From: Sporichthya polymorpha DSM 43042
Lineage (GTDB): Bacteria > Actinomycetota > Actinomycetes > Sporichthyales > Sporichthyaceae
Length of the DNA stretch: 64,000 bases
Reading direction: 5' to 3'
NCBI RefSeq assembly: GCF_000384115.1
Contig: NZ_KB913029.1
Span: forward strand, 5,121,057-5,185,056
The position numbers and the translations under genes are program-made. Positions 27,475 to 35,746 of this stretch are shown here, one piece after another (within the stretch, counting starts at the first letter, position 1; every line of letters starts with the position of its first letter). The notes beneath the pieces are model-generated. The model saw nothing but the letters and a program-made list of their open reading frames with translations, was not told where the DNA came from and searched no databases.

Positions 27475-29061
27475 TCAGCGCCGGAATCGCTCCAGGCTGG
27501 CCTTCTCGTAGCCGCGACCGGTGCGGTCGTGCACCAGCGTCGGGATCCCCAGTTCGGCGACCAGGCGGTCACGCAGGCTGATGCAGACCCGGCTGTGGGT
27601 CCGGTAGCCCACCCCGGCGACGTACCAGACCGTCACGTTCGACCCGGCCTCGACGTAGTCCGCGATCCCGTCGGCGAGGACCCGCGGGCTCAGGCCGGCG
27701 ATCTGCTCCTCGTAGTCGGTCCAGTCGACGACGGCCGGGTTGGCCTGCGCCGGCAGCGTCAGCTTCTCCAGTCCGGCCGCGGTCAGCTCGGACTCGACGG
27801 CCGGGGCCAGCTGGTCCGGGCAGTAGACGACGAGGTCGCCGGGCTTGCTGTTCTCGTTCAGGGCGGCGGCGATCCGGCCGGCCTGGGTGTGCGGGGTGGT
27901 CGCCATCGTCAGGCTGCCGAGCAGGCCGAGGCTGACGAACGTGGCGAGGACGCCGACGCCGGCGGCCGGCGGCAGCGTCAGGATGCCGAAGGCGAGCAGC
28001 AGCAGGACCAGCGGGACGACGACGGCCGTGTACCGGCCCACCACCGCTCCCCCGGTCGCCAGGCAGATGCCGAGCGCGACCAGCAGCGTCCCGCCGGCGA
28101 CGGCGGCGAGCCGGGCCGTCACCCCCAGGGGGCGGACGAAGGTGATCACGGAGGTCCCGGGACGGCGGCGGGCGAACACCGCGAGCAGCGAGAGCGGCAC
28201 CACGAGCAGGGCGAGCGTGCTGCCGACCGGGCCGAACCCGCCCCACCACTCGGCGGGCAGGATCGCGATCGAGCCCAGGTCCGGCCGGGACGCCCAGGGA
28301 GCGCCGGTGCGCTCGGACTGGTAGAGCACGGTCGGGAACCACGGCAGGAACGTCACTCCGCCGGCGGCCATCCCGGTCAACGCCAGGCGGGCGCCGCGGC
28401 GGTCCTCCCGGCTGCGCACCGCGCGGTACAGCAGCAGCGCACCGACGGTGACGAGCAGGAACATCGCCCAGTAGTGCGTGTAGAGCAGGGCCGCGGTGAT
28501 CGCGCCGAGCGCGACCGCGGGCCAGGGGCCGGGCCGCCGCCGCAGCCGCTCCAACGCGAGCAGCGCGCACAGAACGAGCAGGACGACCAGCGAGTACATC
28601 CGTGCCTCGCCGGCGTACCGGACCGACCAGGGGTTGACCGCGAAGAGCAGGAGCGCGATCTCCCCGTGCCGGCGCGACCCGCCGAGCCGCCGCCCCGCCA
28701 GGTAGGCCAGGGGAAGCGCCGCGAGGGAGAACCCCATCGACAGCGAGCGCGCCGCCCACGGGCTGTCCCCCACCCCGAGCGTCGCGAGCAGGTCGAGCCA
28801 GCCGTGGAGCAGGACGTAGTACAGCGGCGGGGCGCCGTCGGTCTTCAGCGCCTGGTGCAGGTCGGCGAGCGGAACCCGGGCGAACTCGACCGTCTGGGCC
28901 TCGTCCAGCCACAGCGGCCCCGTGGACCACAGCCGTAGCCCCACCCCGAGCGCGACGGCCAGCGCGAGCGCCGGCAGCGCGAACGGCTCCAACCGCTCCA
29001 GCCGCCCACGCGCCGCCGCGGGAGCGGCGGTGCGGGCGGAGGCGGGGAGGGAGGAGACCAC
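27475..29061 (-). CDS. GT-C-fold (GT39/GT83-like) integral membrane glycosyltransferase
   Basis: A 528-residue multi-spanning protein. After an alanine-rich start, the first membrane segment leads into the external GT-C motif region LWLDEAQTVEFARVPL, whose DE is the expected catalytic acidic pair, then TDGAPPLYYVLLHGWL, characteristic of this superfamily. About 10-11 hydrophobic segments follow and an extracytoplasmic C-terminal domain (YCPDQLAPAVESEL onward). Such enzymes use polyprenyl-phosphate sugars. GTG 29061 has AGGA nine bases upstream. It lies 20 bases after the flavoprotein gene, so the two are likely co-transcribed. Confidence 0.85.
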   Translation of the reverse strand: MVSSLPASARTAAPAAARGRLERLEPFALPALALAVALGVGLRLWSTGPLWLDEAQTVEFARVPLADLHQALKTDGAPPLYYVLLHGWLDLLATLGVGDSPWAARSLSMGFSLAALPLAYLAGRRLGGSRRHGEIALLLFAVNPWSVRYAGEARMYSLVVLLVLCALLALERLRRRPGPWPAVALGAITAALLYTHYWAMFLLVTVGALLLYRAVRSREDRRGARLALTGMAAGGVTFLPWFPTVLYQSERTGAPWASRPDLGSIAILPAEWWGGFGPVGSTLALLVVPLSLLAVFARRRPGTSVITFVRPLGVTARLAAVAGGTLLVALGICLATGGAVVGRYTAVVVPLVLLLLAFGILTLPPAAGVGVLATFVSLGLLGSLTMATTPHTQAGRIAAALNENSKPGDLVVYCPDQLAPAVESELTAAGLEKLTLPAQANPAVVDWTDYEEQIAGLSPRVLADGIADYVEAGSNVTVWYVAGVGYRTHSRVCISLRDRLVAELGIPTLVHDRTGRGYEKASLERFRR

Positions 29062-29081
29062 GGGCGGTCCTGGGAGGTCGG

Positions 29082-30605
29082 TCAGGCGGAGGAGTCCCGG
29101 CGCGGCAGGACCGGAGCGGCCCGGCCGGTGCCGGCAGCGGGGGCGGTGTTCGCGGAGGTGCCCGGGGAGTCGTTGCGCTTCTCCTCGTGGTACTCCTCCT
29201 CGACGTTGACCGTCCAGAGGTCGCGCGGGGTGCCACAGATGTTGTCGACCGCGTACATCGCCGTGACCATCGAGTGGTCCTGGTTGTTGTAGCGGTGCAT
29301 GCCGTTGCGGCCGGTGGCCTGGACGTTGACGACCTCGTCCGCCAGCCAGTGCCGGATGGTGTCGACCTTGACGTCGTAGCCCTCGTCGTAGATCGGGTAC
29401 GCCTTGGGGACGCGGACGACGAAGCCGGCCTGCATCCGCTCGGTCTTGACCAGGCCGAGCTGCGCGAGCTCCTTCTTGGCCAGGGCGATGAGGTCCTCGT
29501 CGGACGAGGTCCAGGTGCCGTCGCCCTCGTTGACGAAGTACTCGAGCCCGAGGCAGGTCAGGCCGTCCTTGACCAGGTACGGCGACCAGGAGCCGTAGTT
29601 CTGGATGCGGCCGACCTTCACGCCCGGGGTGTGGATGTAGATCCAGTTGTCGGGGAAGCCGTCCTCGACCGGCACGACGATCGCGACGGTGACGAAGTCG
29701 CGGTAGCCCAGGCCCTCGGCCGCCTCGCGAACCTCCTGCGGGGCCTTGGGGTTCATGCCCTGGACGAGGTGCTGCAGCGGCATCGAGGAGATGACGTCGC
29801 TGCACGGGATCAGCTTCTCCTCGCCGTCCTGCAACACGGTGACGGCGGTCACACGCTTGCCCTCGCGGTGCAGCGCGACGACCGGGGCCTCCATGATCAC
29901 CTGCCCACCGCCCTCGACGACGAGGTCGCGGCAGCGCTCCCACATCATCCCGGGGCCGTACTTCGGGTACTGGAACGTGTCGATCAGCGTCGTGATCTCG
30001 GTCTGGCCCTTGGGCTGGAAGATCGCGTTCTTGATCGCCGAGAACAGCGAGAGGTTCTTGATGCGCTGGGCCGCCCAGTCGGCCTGGATCTGGTCGCCGG
30101 GGATGCCCCAGAGCTTCTCGGTGTAGGTCTTGAAGAAGATGTTGTAGAGGCGCCAGCCGAAGCGCGCGGCGACCCAGCCCTCGAAGTTGGTCTGGTCCTT
30201 CGGCGGGCGGATGCGCACCCAGACGTAGGACAGCACGCAGCGGACGGCCTCGATGATGCCGAGGTTCTTCAGCGCGTTCCCGGCCTTGAGCGGGTAGTCG
30301 TAGAGCTTGCCGCGGTAGGAGATCCGGCTCATGCGCGGCCGCTGCAGGAAGTCCTCGTCGGGGAGGATCTCGTGCCAGAGCGCCTCGACCTCGGGCACCT
30401 TGGTGAAGAAGCGGTGACCGCCGATGTCGAACCGCCAGTCGTCGCGGACCTCGGTGCGGGAGATGCCGCCGATCTGGTCCGTCGCCTCGAGGACCGTCAC
30501 GGCGCGTCCGCGCTTGACCAGCTCGTAGGCGGCGGTCAGGCCGGCCGGGCCGGCGCCGATGACGACAACGGGGGCGTCGGACGATGCACCGTGCTCGGGC
30601 GCCAT
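29082..30605 (-). CDS. NAD(P)/FAD-dependent oxidoreductase, UDP-galactopyranose-mutase/HemY-like group
   Basis: A 507-residue flavoprotein. The N-terminal FAD-binding motif VVVIGAGPAGLTAAYELVKRG and the EATDQIGGISRTE region are followed by GGHRFFTKVPEVEALW, close to the Glf-like/protoporphyrinogen oxidase group (COG1232). Such proteins often sit in polysaccharide clusters beside glycosyltransferases, as here. ATG 30605 has GCGAGA upstream. It may modify a nucleotide sugar or polyprenyl sugar for the downstream GT-C enzyme; this is inference. Confidence 0.8.
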   Translation of the reverse strand: MAPEHGASSDAPVVVIGAGPAGLTAAYELVKRGRAVTVLEATDQIGGISRTEVRDDWRFDIGGHRFFTKVPEVEALWHEILPDEDFLQRPRMSRISYRGKLYDYPLKAGNALKNLGIIEAVRCVLSYVWVRIRPPKDQTNFEGWVAARFGWRLYNIFFKTYTEKLWGIPGDQIQADWAAQRIKNLSLFSAIKNAIFQPKGQTEITTLIDTFQYPKYGPGMMWERCRDLVVEGGGQVIMEAPVVALHREGKRVTAVTVLQDGEEKLIPCSDVISSMPLQHLVQGMNPKAPQEVREAAEGLGYRDFVTVAIVVPVEDGFPDNWIYIHTPGVKVGRIQNYGSWSPYLVKDGLTCLGLEYFVNEGDGTWTSSDEDLIALAKKELAQLGLVKTERMQAGFVVRVPKAYPIYDEGYDVKVDTIRHWLADEVVNVQATGRNGMHRYNNQDHSMVTAMYAVDNICGTPRDLWTVNVEEEYHEEKRNDSPGTSANTAPAAGTGRAAPVLPRRDSSA

Positions 30606-30824
30606 GGAATCTCGCTCTCTCGGCTTCCACCGGGATGGGCCAGGCCACGCGACCCTGCGCGGCTGTGCGGCTGTGCGGTAAGACCTGATTCTGTCTCGTC
30701 TACCCACAAAGTCCTACCCGACCCCCTGCGTTGTTCCTCTCACCGACGAGGTCACGTTTGGGTCACTGATTTCGATCAAGCCGCCGGATCGAGAGATCGC
30801 CTCCGGCGCGATCATGACGTTCCG

Positions 30825-31961
30825 TCATCCCCCCGAGAGGGCCGCGAGACCCGCGTCGGCGTCGTCGACGACCGCGTCACCGGCGTCGTCGAGCCACCCG
30901 TCGGGCAGGGCGACACGGCGCGGTGAGCCCGCCCGTCCGCGGGGGACGCCGAGGCTCGCGGCCGGGAACTCCTGGTCGGTGTCGAGCTCGGCCAGCAGGC
31001 GGTCCAGCTCCGCCAGCGAGCCGACCAGGCCGAGCGCCTGCCGCAGCCCGGAGCCCACCGCGAACCCCTTGAGGTACCAGGCGATGTGCTTGCGGATCTC
31101 CTGGCACGCCTTGAACTCGCCGAGGTCCTCGGTCATCAGGTCGGCGTGCCGACGCAGCGTGGCCGCGACCTGGCCGAGCCCGGGGTGGCCGGGGTCGGGG
31201 CGGCCGTCGAACGCAGCGGCGAGATTGCCGAACAGCCAGGGCCGGCCGAGGCAGCCACGCCCGACGACCACGCCGTCGCACCCGGTCTCGGCGACCATGC
31301 GCAGGGCGTCACCGGCCTCCCAGATGTCGCCGTTGCCGAGCACCGGGACGCCGGTGCCGGCCAGCGACTCCTTCAGCTCCGCGATCTTCGACCAGTCCGC
31401 CTGGCCCGAGTAGTGCTGCGCCGCGGTCCGGGCGTGGAGGGCGACCCAGGCGACGCCGGCCTCCGCGGCGATCCGGCCGGCGTCGAGGAACGTCGGGTGC
31501 TCGTCGTCGATGCCGACGCGCATCTTCACCGTCACCGGCACCGCACCGTCGGCCGCGTCCACCGCGCCGGCGACGATCCGCGCGAACAGCGCCCGCTTCC
31601 ACGGCAGCGCCGAGCCGCCGCCCTTGCGCGTCACCTTGGGCACCGGGCAGCCGAAGTTCAGATCGACGTGGTCGGCGAGGTTCTCGGCCACCACGAGCCG
31701 CACCGCACCGGCGATGGAGTCCGCGTCGGTGCCGTAGAGCTGGAGGCTGCGGGGGAACTCGTCGGCGTCGAAGGACACCATCGCCCGCGTCGTCCGGTCG
31801 CCCTCGACGAGTCCGCGCGCGGTGACCATCTCGTTCACGTACAGCCCGGCGCCGTGCTCGCGGCACAGGCGACGGAAGGCCCGGTTGGTGATTCCCGCCA
31901 TCGGGGCCAGCACGACCGGCGGCCAGATCTCGTGCGTGCCCAGGCGGAGCGGGGTCAGCAC
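30825..31961 (-). CDS. dusB: tRNA-dihydrouridine synthase (DusB type)
   Basis: Reduces uridine to dihydrouridine in tRNA using FMN and NADPH. The 378-residue TIM-barrel protein starts [18 protein letters not shown] and has the catalytic cysteine in NFGCPVPKV with the following [20 protein letters not shown] and VLGNGDIW are family motifs. GTG 31961 overlaps the end of glyS by 7 bases, so translation is coupled. The C-terminal 40 residues are low in family similarity. Confidence 0.94.
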   Translation of the reverse strand: MLTPLRLGTHEIWPPVVLAPMAGITNRAFRRLCREHGAGLYVNEMVTARGLVEGDRTTRAMVSFDADEFPRSLQLYGTDADSIAGAVRLVVAENLADHVDLNFGCPVPKVTRKGGGSALPWKRALFARIVAGAVDAADGAVPVTVKMRVGIDDEHPTFLDAGRIAAEAGVAWVALHARTAAQHYSGQADWSKIAELKESLAGTGVPVLGNGDIWEAGDALRMVAETGCDGVVVGRGCLGRPWLFGNLAAAFDGRPDPGHPGLGQVAATLRRHADLMTEDLGEFKACQEIRKHIAWYLKGFAVGSGLRQALGLVGSLAELDRLLAELDTDQEFPAASLGVPRGRAGSPRRVALPDGWLDDAGDAVVDDADAGLAALSGG

Positions 31962-33319
31962 CCCACCAACCGCTCGGCGAGGTACCCCGTCAGCCGGTCG
32001 AGCGAGACCCGCTCCTGGCGCATCGAGTCGCGGTCGCGCACGGTGGCGGCGCCGTCGTCGAGCGACTCGAAGTCCAGCGTCACGCAGTACGGGGTGCCGA
32101 TCTCGTCCTGCCGTCGGTACCGCCGGCCGATCGCGCCGGCGTCGTCGAACTCGACGTTCCAGTGCCGGCGCAGGCCGGCCGCGACCTCGCGGGCGCGCGG
32201 CGAGAGCTCGGGGTTGCGCGAGAGCGGCAGCACCGCCGCCTTCACCGGGGCGAGGCGCGGGTCGAGCCGCAGCACCGTCCGCTTCTCCGGGTTGCCCTTC
32301 GCGTTGGGGGCGGTGTCCTCGGAGTACGCCGCGAGCAGGAACGCCAGCACGCAGCGGGTCAGCCCGGCCGCGGGCTCGATGACGTAGGGCGTCCAGCGCT
32401 CGCCCGTGGTCTGGTCGAAGTAGCTCAGGTCGTTGCCGGAGTTCTTGCTGTGAGTGGTGAGGTCGAAGTCGCTGCGATTGGCGACGCCTTCGAGCTCCGC
32501 CCACTCGGTGCCCGCGCCGGCGCTGAAGCCGAAGCGGTACTCGATGTCGACGGTGCGTCGCGAGTAGTGCGCGAGCTTGTCCGCGGGGTGCTCGTAGCGG
32601 CGCAGGTCGGCCTCGGGGATGCCGAGGTCGAGGTACCAGGCCCAGCGCTCGGCGAGCCAGTACTCGTGCCAGCGCTCGTCGGTGCCGGGCTCGACGAAGA
32701 ACTCGAGCTCCATCTGCTCGAACTCACGCGTGCGGAAGATGAAGTTGCCCGGCGTGATCTCGTTGCGGAAGCTCTTGCCGACCTGACCGATGCCGAACGG
32801 CGGACGGCGCCGGGACGTCGTGAGCACGTTGGCGAAGTTGACGAAGATCCCTTGCGCCGTCTCCGGGCGCAGGTAGTGCACGGCGTCGGCGTCCTCGACC
32901 GGGCCGAGGTGCGTGCGCAGCAGACCGTTGAACGGCCGGGGCTCGGTGAGCGACCCGGGGCTGCCGCAACCGGGGCACGACAGGTTCGCGAGTTCGGCGG
33001 GGTTCTCGGTGATCTGGTCGACGCGCCAGCGCTTGTGGCAGGCCTGGCACTCGGTGAGGGGGTCGACGAACGACTCGAGGTGGCCCGAGGCCTTCCAGAC
33101 GTCGGTGGCGAGGATGATCGAGGAGTCCAGCCCGACGACGTCGTCGCGGCTCTGGACGCACGCCTTCCACCACTGCCGCTTGATGTTCTCCTTGAGTTCG
33201 ACCCCGAGCGGCCCGTAGTCCCAGCACGAACGCATGCCGCCGTAGATCTCGCTCGACGGGAACACGAAGCCCCGGCGACGGCTGAGGCCGACGATCGCGT
33301 CGATCCGGTCAGCAGGCAA
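31955..33319 (-). CDS. glyS: Glycyl-tRNA synthetase, alpha2 (single-chain) type
   Basis: Charges tRNA-Gly. The 454-residue class II synthetase has [22 protein letters not shown] at its start, motif 2 [19 protein letters not shown], and motif 3 [13 protein letters not shown]. Cysteine pairs CQACH and CPGCG form a zinc site in an insert typical of this type. TTG 33319 is preferred because GGAG lies eight bases upstream and the product then starts as in relatives (PADRIDAIV); GTG 33328 overlaps that GGAG. Both are possible. It overlaps dusB by 7 bases. Confidence 0.95.
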   Translation of the reverse strand: MPADRIDAIVGLSRRRGFVFPSSEIYGGMRSCWDYGPLGVELKENIKRQWWKACVQSRDDVVGLDSSIILATDVWKASGHLESFVDPLTECQACHKRWRVDQITENPAELANLSCPGCGSPGSLTEPRPFNGLLRTHLGPVEDADAVHYLRPETAQGIFVNFANVLTTSRRRPPFGIGQVGKSFRNEITPGNFIFRTREFEQMELEFFVEPGTDERWHEYWLAERWAWYLDLGIPEADLRRYEHPADKLAHYSRRTVDIEYRFGFSAGAGTEWAELEGVANRSDFDLTTHSKNSGNDLSYFDQTTGERWTPYVIEPAAGLTRCVLAFLLAAYSEDTAPNAKGNPEKRTVLRLDPRLAPVKAAVLPLSRNPELSPRAREVAAGLRRHWNVEFDDAGAIGRRYRRQDEIGTPYCVTLDFESLDDGAATVRDRDSMRQERVSLDRLTGYLAERLVGC

Positions 33320-33425
33320 CGCGAGCACTCCGTACGGGACGTTCAGCGGGCCACAGGGGATGAGGCCGGAGCGGGTCAGCCTACTCGCCGCCGGTCCGCG
33401 AGCGAAGTCCTCTGTCGCGTCCGGT

Positions 33426-33707
33426 TCACGCGGAGGAGACGATCTCGAACGTGCCCGGCTCGGCGGGGAATCGCGCCATCAGCGGCATGATCTGCGTCCG
33501 CACCGCGCCGGTCGTGAGCCCACGCCGGCCGCTGCCGACGTCGGTCCACTCGCACACGACGACCCACGTCGACGGGTCGTCCAGGGCCCGCCCGACCCGG
33601 CCCGACACCCACCCGGGGCGGGTCGCCAGCGCGGCGAGTGCGCCCTCGGCCTCGGCCTGGAACTCGACGGGATCGGACACCCCGGGCACCCGGGCGACGA
33701 GCAGCAT
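33426..33707 (-). CDS. Antibiotic-biosynthesis-monooxygenase-fold (ABM) protein
   Basis: A 93-residue protein with the ferredoxin-like ABM fold: MLLVARVP at the start, a central [20 protein letters not shown] strand-turn-strand and a C-terminal GTFEIVSSA. In this family such proteins cleave or oxidise small aromatic molecules, or serve as haem-binding or structural folds. No catalytic residue can be read. ATG 33707 has GGAG upstream. Divergent from the 110-residue membrane protein at 33733 with only 25 bases between starts. Confidence 0.7.
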   Translation of the reverse strand: MLLVARVPGVSDPVEFQAEAEGALAALATRPGWVSGRVGRALDDPSTWVVVCEWTDVGSGRRGLTTGAVRTQIMPLMARFPAEPGTFEIVSSA

Positions 33708-33732
33708 TGCTCCACCTTGGCAGGATGTGGCA

Positions 33733-34065
33733 ATGGCCGCGAAACCACGTCCCCGCAACGCGCATCCGCGGGTGCGCGCGAACGTCCCGCCGGACAAGAT
33801 CGCCAACCGCGTCGCGACGACGACCGCGCCGGGCCTGCTCTGGCTGAGCCGGATGCCGAAGCTCGTGCTGCCCGCGTTCGTCGCGGTCGCGCTGGTCGGC
33901 GGACTGATCGCCGGCGGAATTCTCGGCCTGCTCCTGCTGGTTGTGGTCGTCGGACTGTTGGGGTGGCTGCTCGCCGCGTTCTGGCCGACGCTCCCCAACG
34001 CCGGTCGCGCGCTTCGCGTCGCGGCCCTGGCCGCGGTGATCGTCGTGGGAGTGCTCAACCTCTGA
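33733..34065 (+). CDS. Small membrane protein, DUF6703-like
   Basis: A 110-residue protein with a basic N-terminal half (PRPRNAHPRVRANVPP) and three hydrophobic segments at about residues 45-62, 63-80 and 92-108. A conserved LLGWLLAAFWPTLPNAGRALR region resembles the actinobacterial DUF6703 family as I recall it. It lies just upstream of zur on the same strand, 28 bases apart, as in other actinobacteria. Function unknown. Confidence 0.65.
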   Translation: MAAKPRPRNAHPRVRANVPPDKIANRVATTTAPGLLWLSRMPKLVLPAFVAVALVGGLIAGGILGLLLLVVVVGLLGWLLAAFWPTLPNAGRALRVAALAAVIVVGVLNL

Positions 34066-34093
34066 TGCCTCGGATGCCGGAAGTGGACGAACG

Positions 34094-34498
34094 ATGAGTG
34101 ACGCCGGAGTCCGGCCGCAGCGCGCGACGCGCCAGCGGGCCGCGGTCGCCGCCGCGCTCGACGCCGTCTCCGACTTCCGCAGCGCGCAGGAACTGCACGA
34201 CCTGCTCAAGCAGCGTGGGGAGAACGTCGGCCTGACGACGGTGTACCGGACGCTCCAGTCGCTCGCCGAGTCCGGCGAGGTGGACGTGCTCCGCACCGAC
34301 GACGGTGAGTCGATCTACCGTCGCTGCAGCGACGGGCACCACCACCACCTGGTCTGCCGGGTCTGCGGCCGCGCCGTCGAGGTCGAGGGACCCGCCGTCG
34401 AGCGGTGGGCCGACAAGGTCGCGGCCGAGCACGGGTTCACGGACGTCAGCCACACCGTCGAGATCTTCGGCCGCTGTGCCGACTGCTCCGCCACCTGA
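34094..34498 (+). CDS. zur: Fur-family zinc regulator (Zur)
   Basis: A 134-residue Fur-family repressor: winged helix (RSAQELHDLLKQ, VGLTTVYRTLQSLA), then the metal domain with the histidine-rich CSDGHHHHLVCRVCG and C-terminal ADCSAT, where the CxxC pairs (HLVCRVC, GRCADC) form the structural zinc site. The glyS-zur neighbourhood is conserved, and the YRTLQSLAESGEVDV stretch is Zur-like. Znu transporter genes, often adjacent in streptomycetes, are absent here. ATG 34094 has GGAAG upstream. Confidence 0.88.
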   Translation: MSDAGVRPQRATRQRAAVAAALDAVSDFRSAQELHDLLKQRGENVGLTTVYRTLQSLAESGEVDVLRTDDGESIYRRCSDGHHHHLVCRVCGRAVEVEGPAVERWADKVAAEHGFTDVSHTVEIFGRCADCSAT

Positions 34499-34516
34499 CC
34501 CGGCCGTGGGTTATTA

Positions 34517-35116
34517 ATGAGCGTCATGACGTCCCCGAACCCGACCTTCCCCGATCTCGACGAGATCCGCGGCCGGTACGGCCGCATCGCCGCCGACCTC
34601 GACCTGCGGGTGGGGCGCGTGCGGACCCTGGACTGGAACTCGATGACGCCGTGCCGCGACTGGAACAGCCGCGACCTGCTCGCCCACGTCGTCGACAACC
34701 ACCGGCGGGTGCTGGCCGCGCTGAACGACACCCCGCTGGAGGAGGTCACCGACACCGAGGACGTGATTGCCGCCTGGCGTGCCGCGACCGCGGACGTCGC
34801 CGCGGCGCTCGCGGAGGACGAGAAGGCCCTGTTCCCGGTGCGCTTCTACGGGGCGGAGTCGGAGTTCGCCACCCTCGTTGGCGGGATGCTCTGCACCGAC
34901 ACCCTGATCCACACCTGGGACCTGTGCCAGGCGGCGGGCCTCGACGACAAGCTCGACGAGGCCGGGGTCGAGGCCGCGTTCGAGCTGCTGAGGAGTTTCG
35001 GCGACTCGATCCGCGCCCCGGGCGCCTTCGGCCCCGAGATCCCGGCGCCCCCGGAGGCCACGCTGCAGGACCAGCTGATCCTCTACTCCGGCCGCAAGGT
35101 CATCGGGCTCGACTGA
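34517..35116 (+). CDS. TIGR03086-family DinB-like metal-binding protein
   Basis: A 199-residue protein of the mycothiol-maleylpyruvate-isomerase-like DinB superfamily. Conserved elements are DWNSRDLLAHVVDNHRR, with the metal histidine in LAHVV, and TDTLIHTWDLCQA, carrying the second histidine. Members bind a divalent metal in a four-helix bundle and often act on thiol conjugates, but function here is unknown. The ribosome site is poor for ATG 34517, and ATG 34526 is an alternative. It follows zur by 18 bases. Confidence 0.83.
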   Translation: MSVMTSPNPTFPDLDEIRGRYGRIAADLDLRVGRVRTLDWNSMTPCRDWNSRDLLAHVVDNHRRVLAALNDTPLEEVTDTEDVIAAWRAATADVAAALAEDEKALFPVRFYGAESEFATLVGGMLCTDTLIHTWDLCQAAGLDDKLDEAGVEAAFELLRSFGDSIRAPGAFGPEIPAPPEATLQDQLILYSGRKVIGLD

Positions 35117-35133
35117 GCCGTTCGGCAGCGCAG

Positions 35134-35158
35134 GCGGCCTGACGCTGCGTCAGGCCGC
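35134..35158. terminator. Hairpin after the TIGR03086 gene
   Basis: GCGGCCTGAC and GTCAGGCCGC pair perfectly around GCTGC, followed by TT, 17 bases after the stop of the upstream gene. It also lies downstream of the convergent hypothetical gene. Confidence 0.6.
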
Positions 35159-35233
35159 TTCCGCCGCCGCGGTCTCGCGGACCGTGGTGCGTGGGCTGCG
35201 CACGGTCACCACCTCACCCACCCGGGTGGCCCG

Positions 35234-35530
35234 TCAGGCGGGGATCAGGTCCTCGTGCAGGACGTGCTCGGCCTCGACCTGTCGGCCGCTCTCCCGACGA
35301 AGGTCGTCGAGCGCGGCCAGGGCTGCGAGGTAGATGCCCTCGGCGTCGACCGCGAGGACGACCCGCTCGGAGAACTCCCCCGTCGGCGAGGTCACCGTCG
35401 CGCACCACCGGACGAACGGCCCGACGCGGTAGTCGACGACCGCGAGCAGCGGTGCGGGCGCGCGCCGGGCGCTGCGGAGAGCACCGCGACCGGCACGGAA
35501 GGGGAAGCGGGGACGAGGGAGGACACGCAT
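35234..35530 (-). CDS. Hypothetical protein, about 98 aa
   Basis: An arginine-rich N-terminus (RVLPRPRFPFRAGRGALR) precedes a compact domain, VVDYRVGPFVRWCATVTSPT and VLAVDAEGIYLAALAALDDL, ending EHVLHEDLIPA. No family is recognised. The codon pattern is consistent with coding, and ATG 35530 is the first start after a stop-free run, but there is no strong ribosome site. Upstream in the 216-base gap lie a 35-bp palindrome and a possible micro-ORF. Confidence 0.5.
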   Translation of the reverse strand: MRVLPRPRFPFRAGRGALRSARRAPAPLLAVVDYRVGPFVRWCATVTSPTGEFSERVVLAVDAEGIYLAALAALDDLRRESGRQVEAEHVLHEDLIPA

Positions 35531-35585
35531 GGGATCGATCCGTTCGAGGGGCCGCGGCAGGGCGGCGAAGTGGTCGGGGGCGGGC

Positions 35586-35681
35586 TCAGCGCCAGGAACA
35601 CAACACGTCGGACACCGCGTGCGTGTGCATCCCGATCAGCGACAGCCGATACGGCTTGTGCGACTGAATGTCGACCAACAT
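35586..35681 (-). CDS. Possible 31-codon micro-ORF or leader peptide
   Basis: An ATG in the centre of the palindrome at 35662-35696 opens a frame of 31 codons ending in a cysteine-tryptophan-containing tail (SDVLCSWR, stop). It sits 56 bases before the hypothetical gene start and downstream of the SulP gene. Cysteine-containing leader peptides are known upstream of some actinobacterial sulphur genes; that is the only reason to propose it. No ribosome site is visible and the peptide could be chance. Confidence 0.25.
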   Translation of the reverse strand: MLVDIQSHKPYRLSLIGMHTHAVSDVLCSWR

Positions 35682-35696
35682 GGTTGACATTCAGTC
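35662..35696. repeat. 35-bp inverted repeat in the SulP to hypothetical-gene spacer
   Basis: GACTGAATGTC and GACATTCAGTC form perfect 11-base arms, with inner ACC/GGT also pairing. The sequence is AT-richer than its surroundings. It contains the ATG of the micro-ORF near its centre. It could be an operator, a terminator for SulP, or an RNA hairpin; none is established. Confidence 0.7.
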
Positions 35697-35746
35697 GGAG
35701 GTCCGCGGCGCGGTTCAACGCCTTTACGGCCGCCCACAGCGAACGC

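Noticed and set aside
30795-30813. Hairpin GATCGC/GCGATC downstream of the flavoprotein promoter and before dusB stop
   Set aside because: Only a 6-base stem with no T-run; too weak to call.
33329-35116. Zinc uptake (znu) genes beside zur
   Set aside because: All genes in the stretch are accounted for and none resembles znuA, znuB or znuC; no zinc-box dyad was found in the upstream region.
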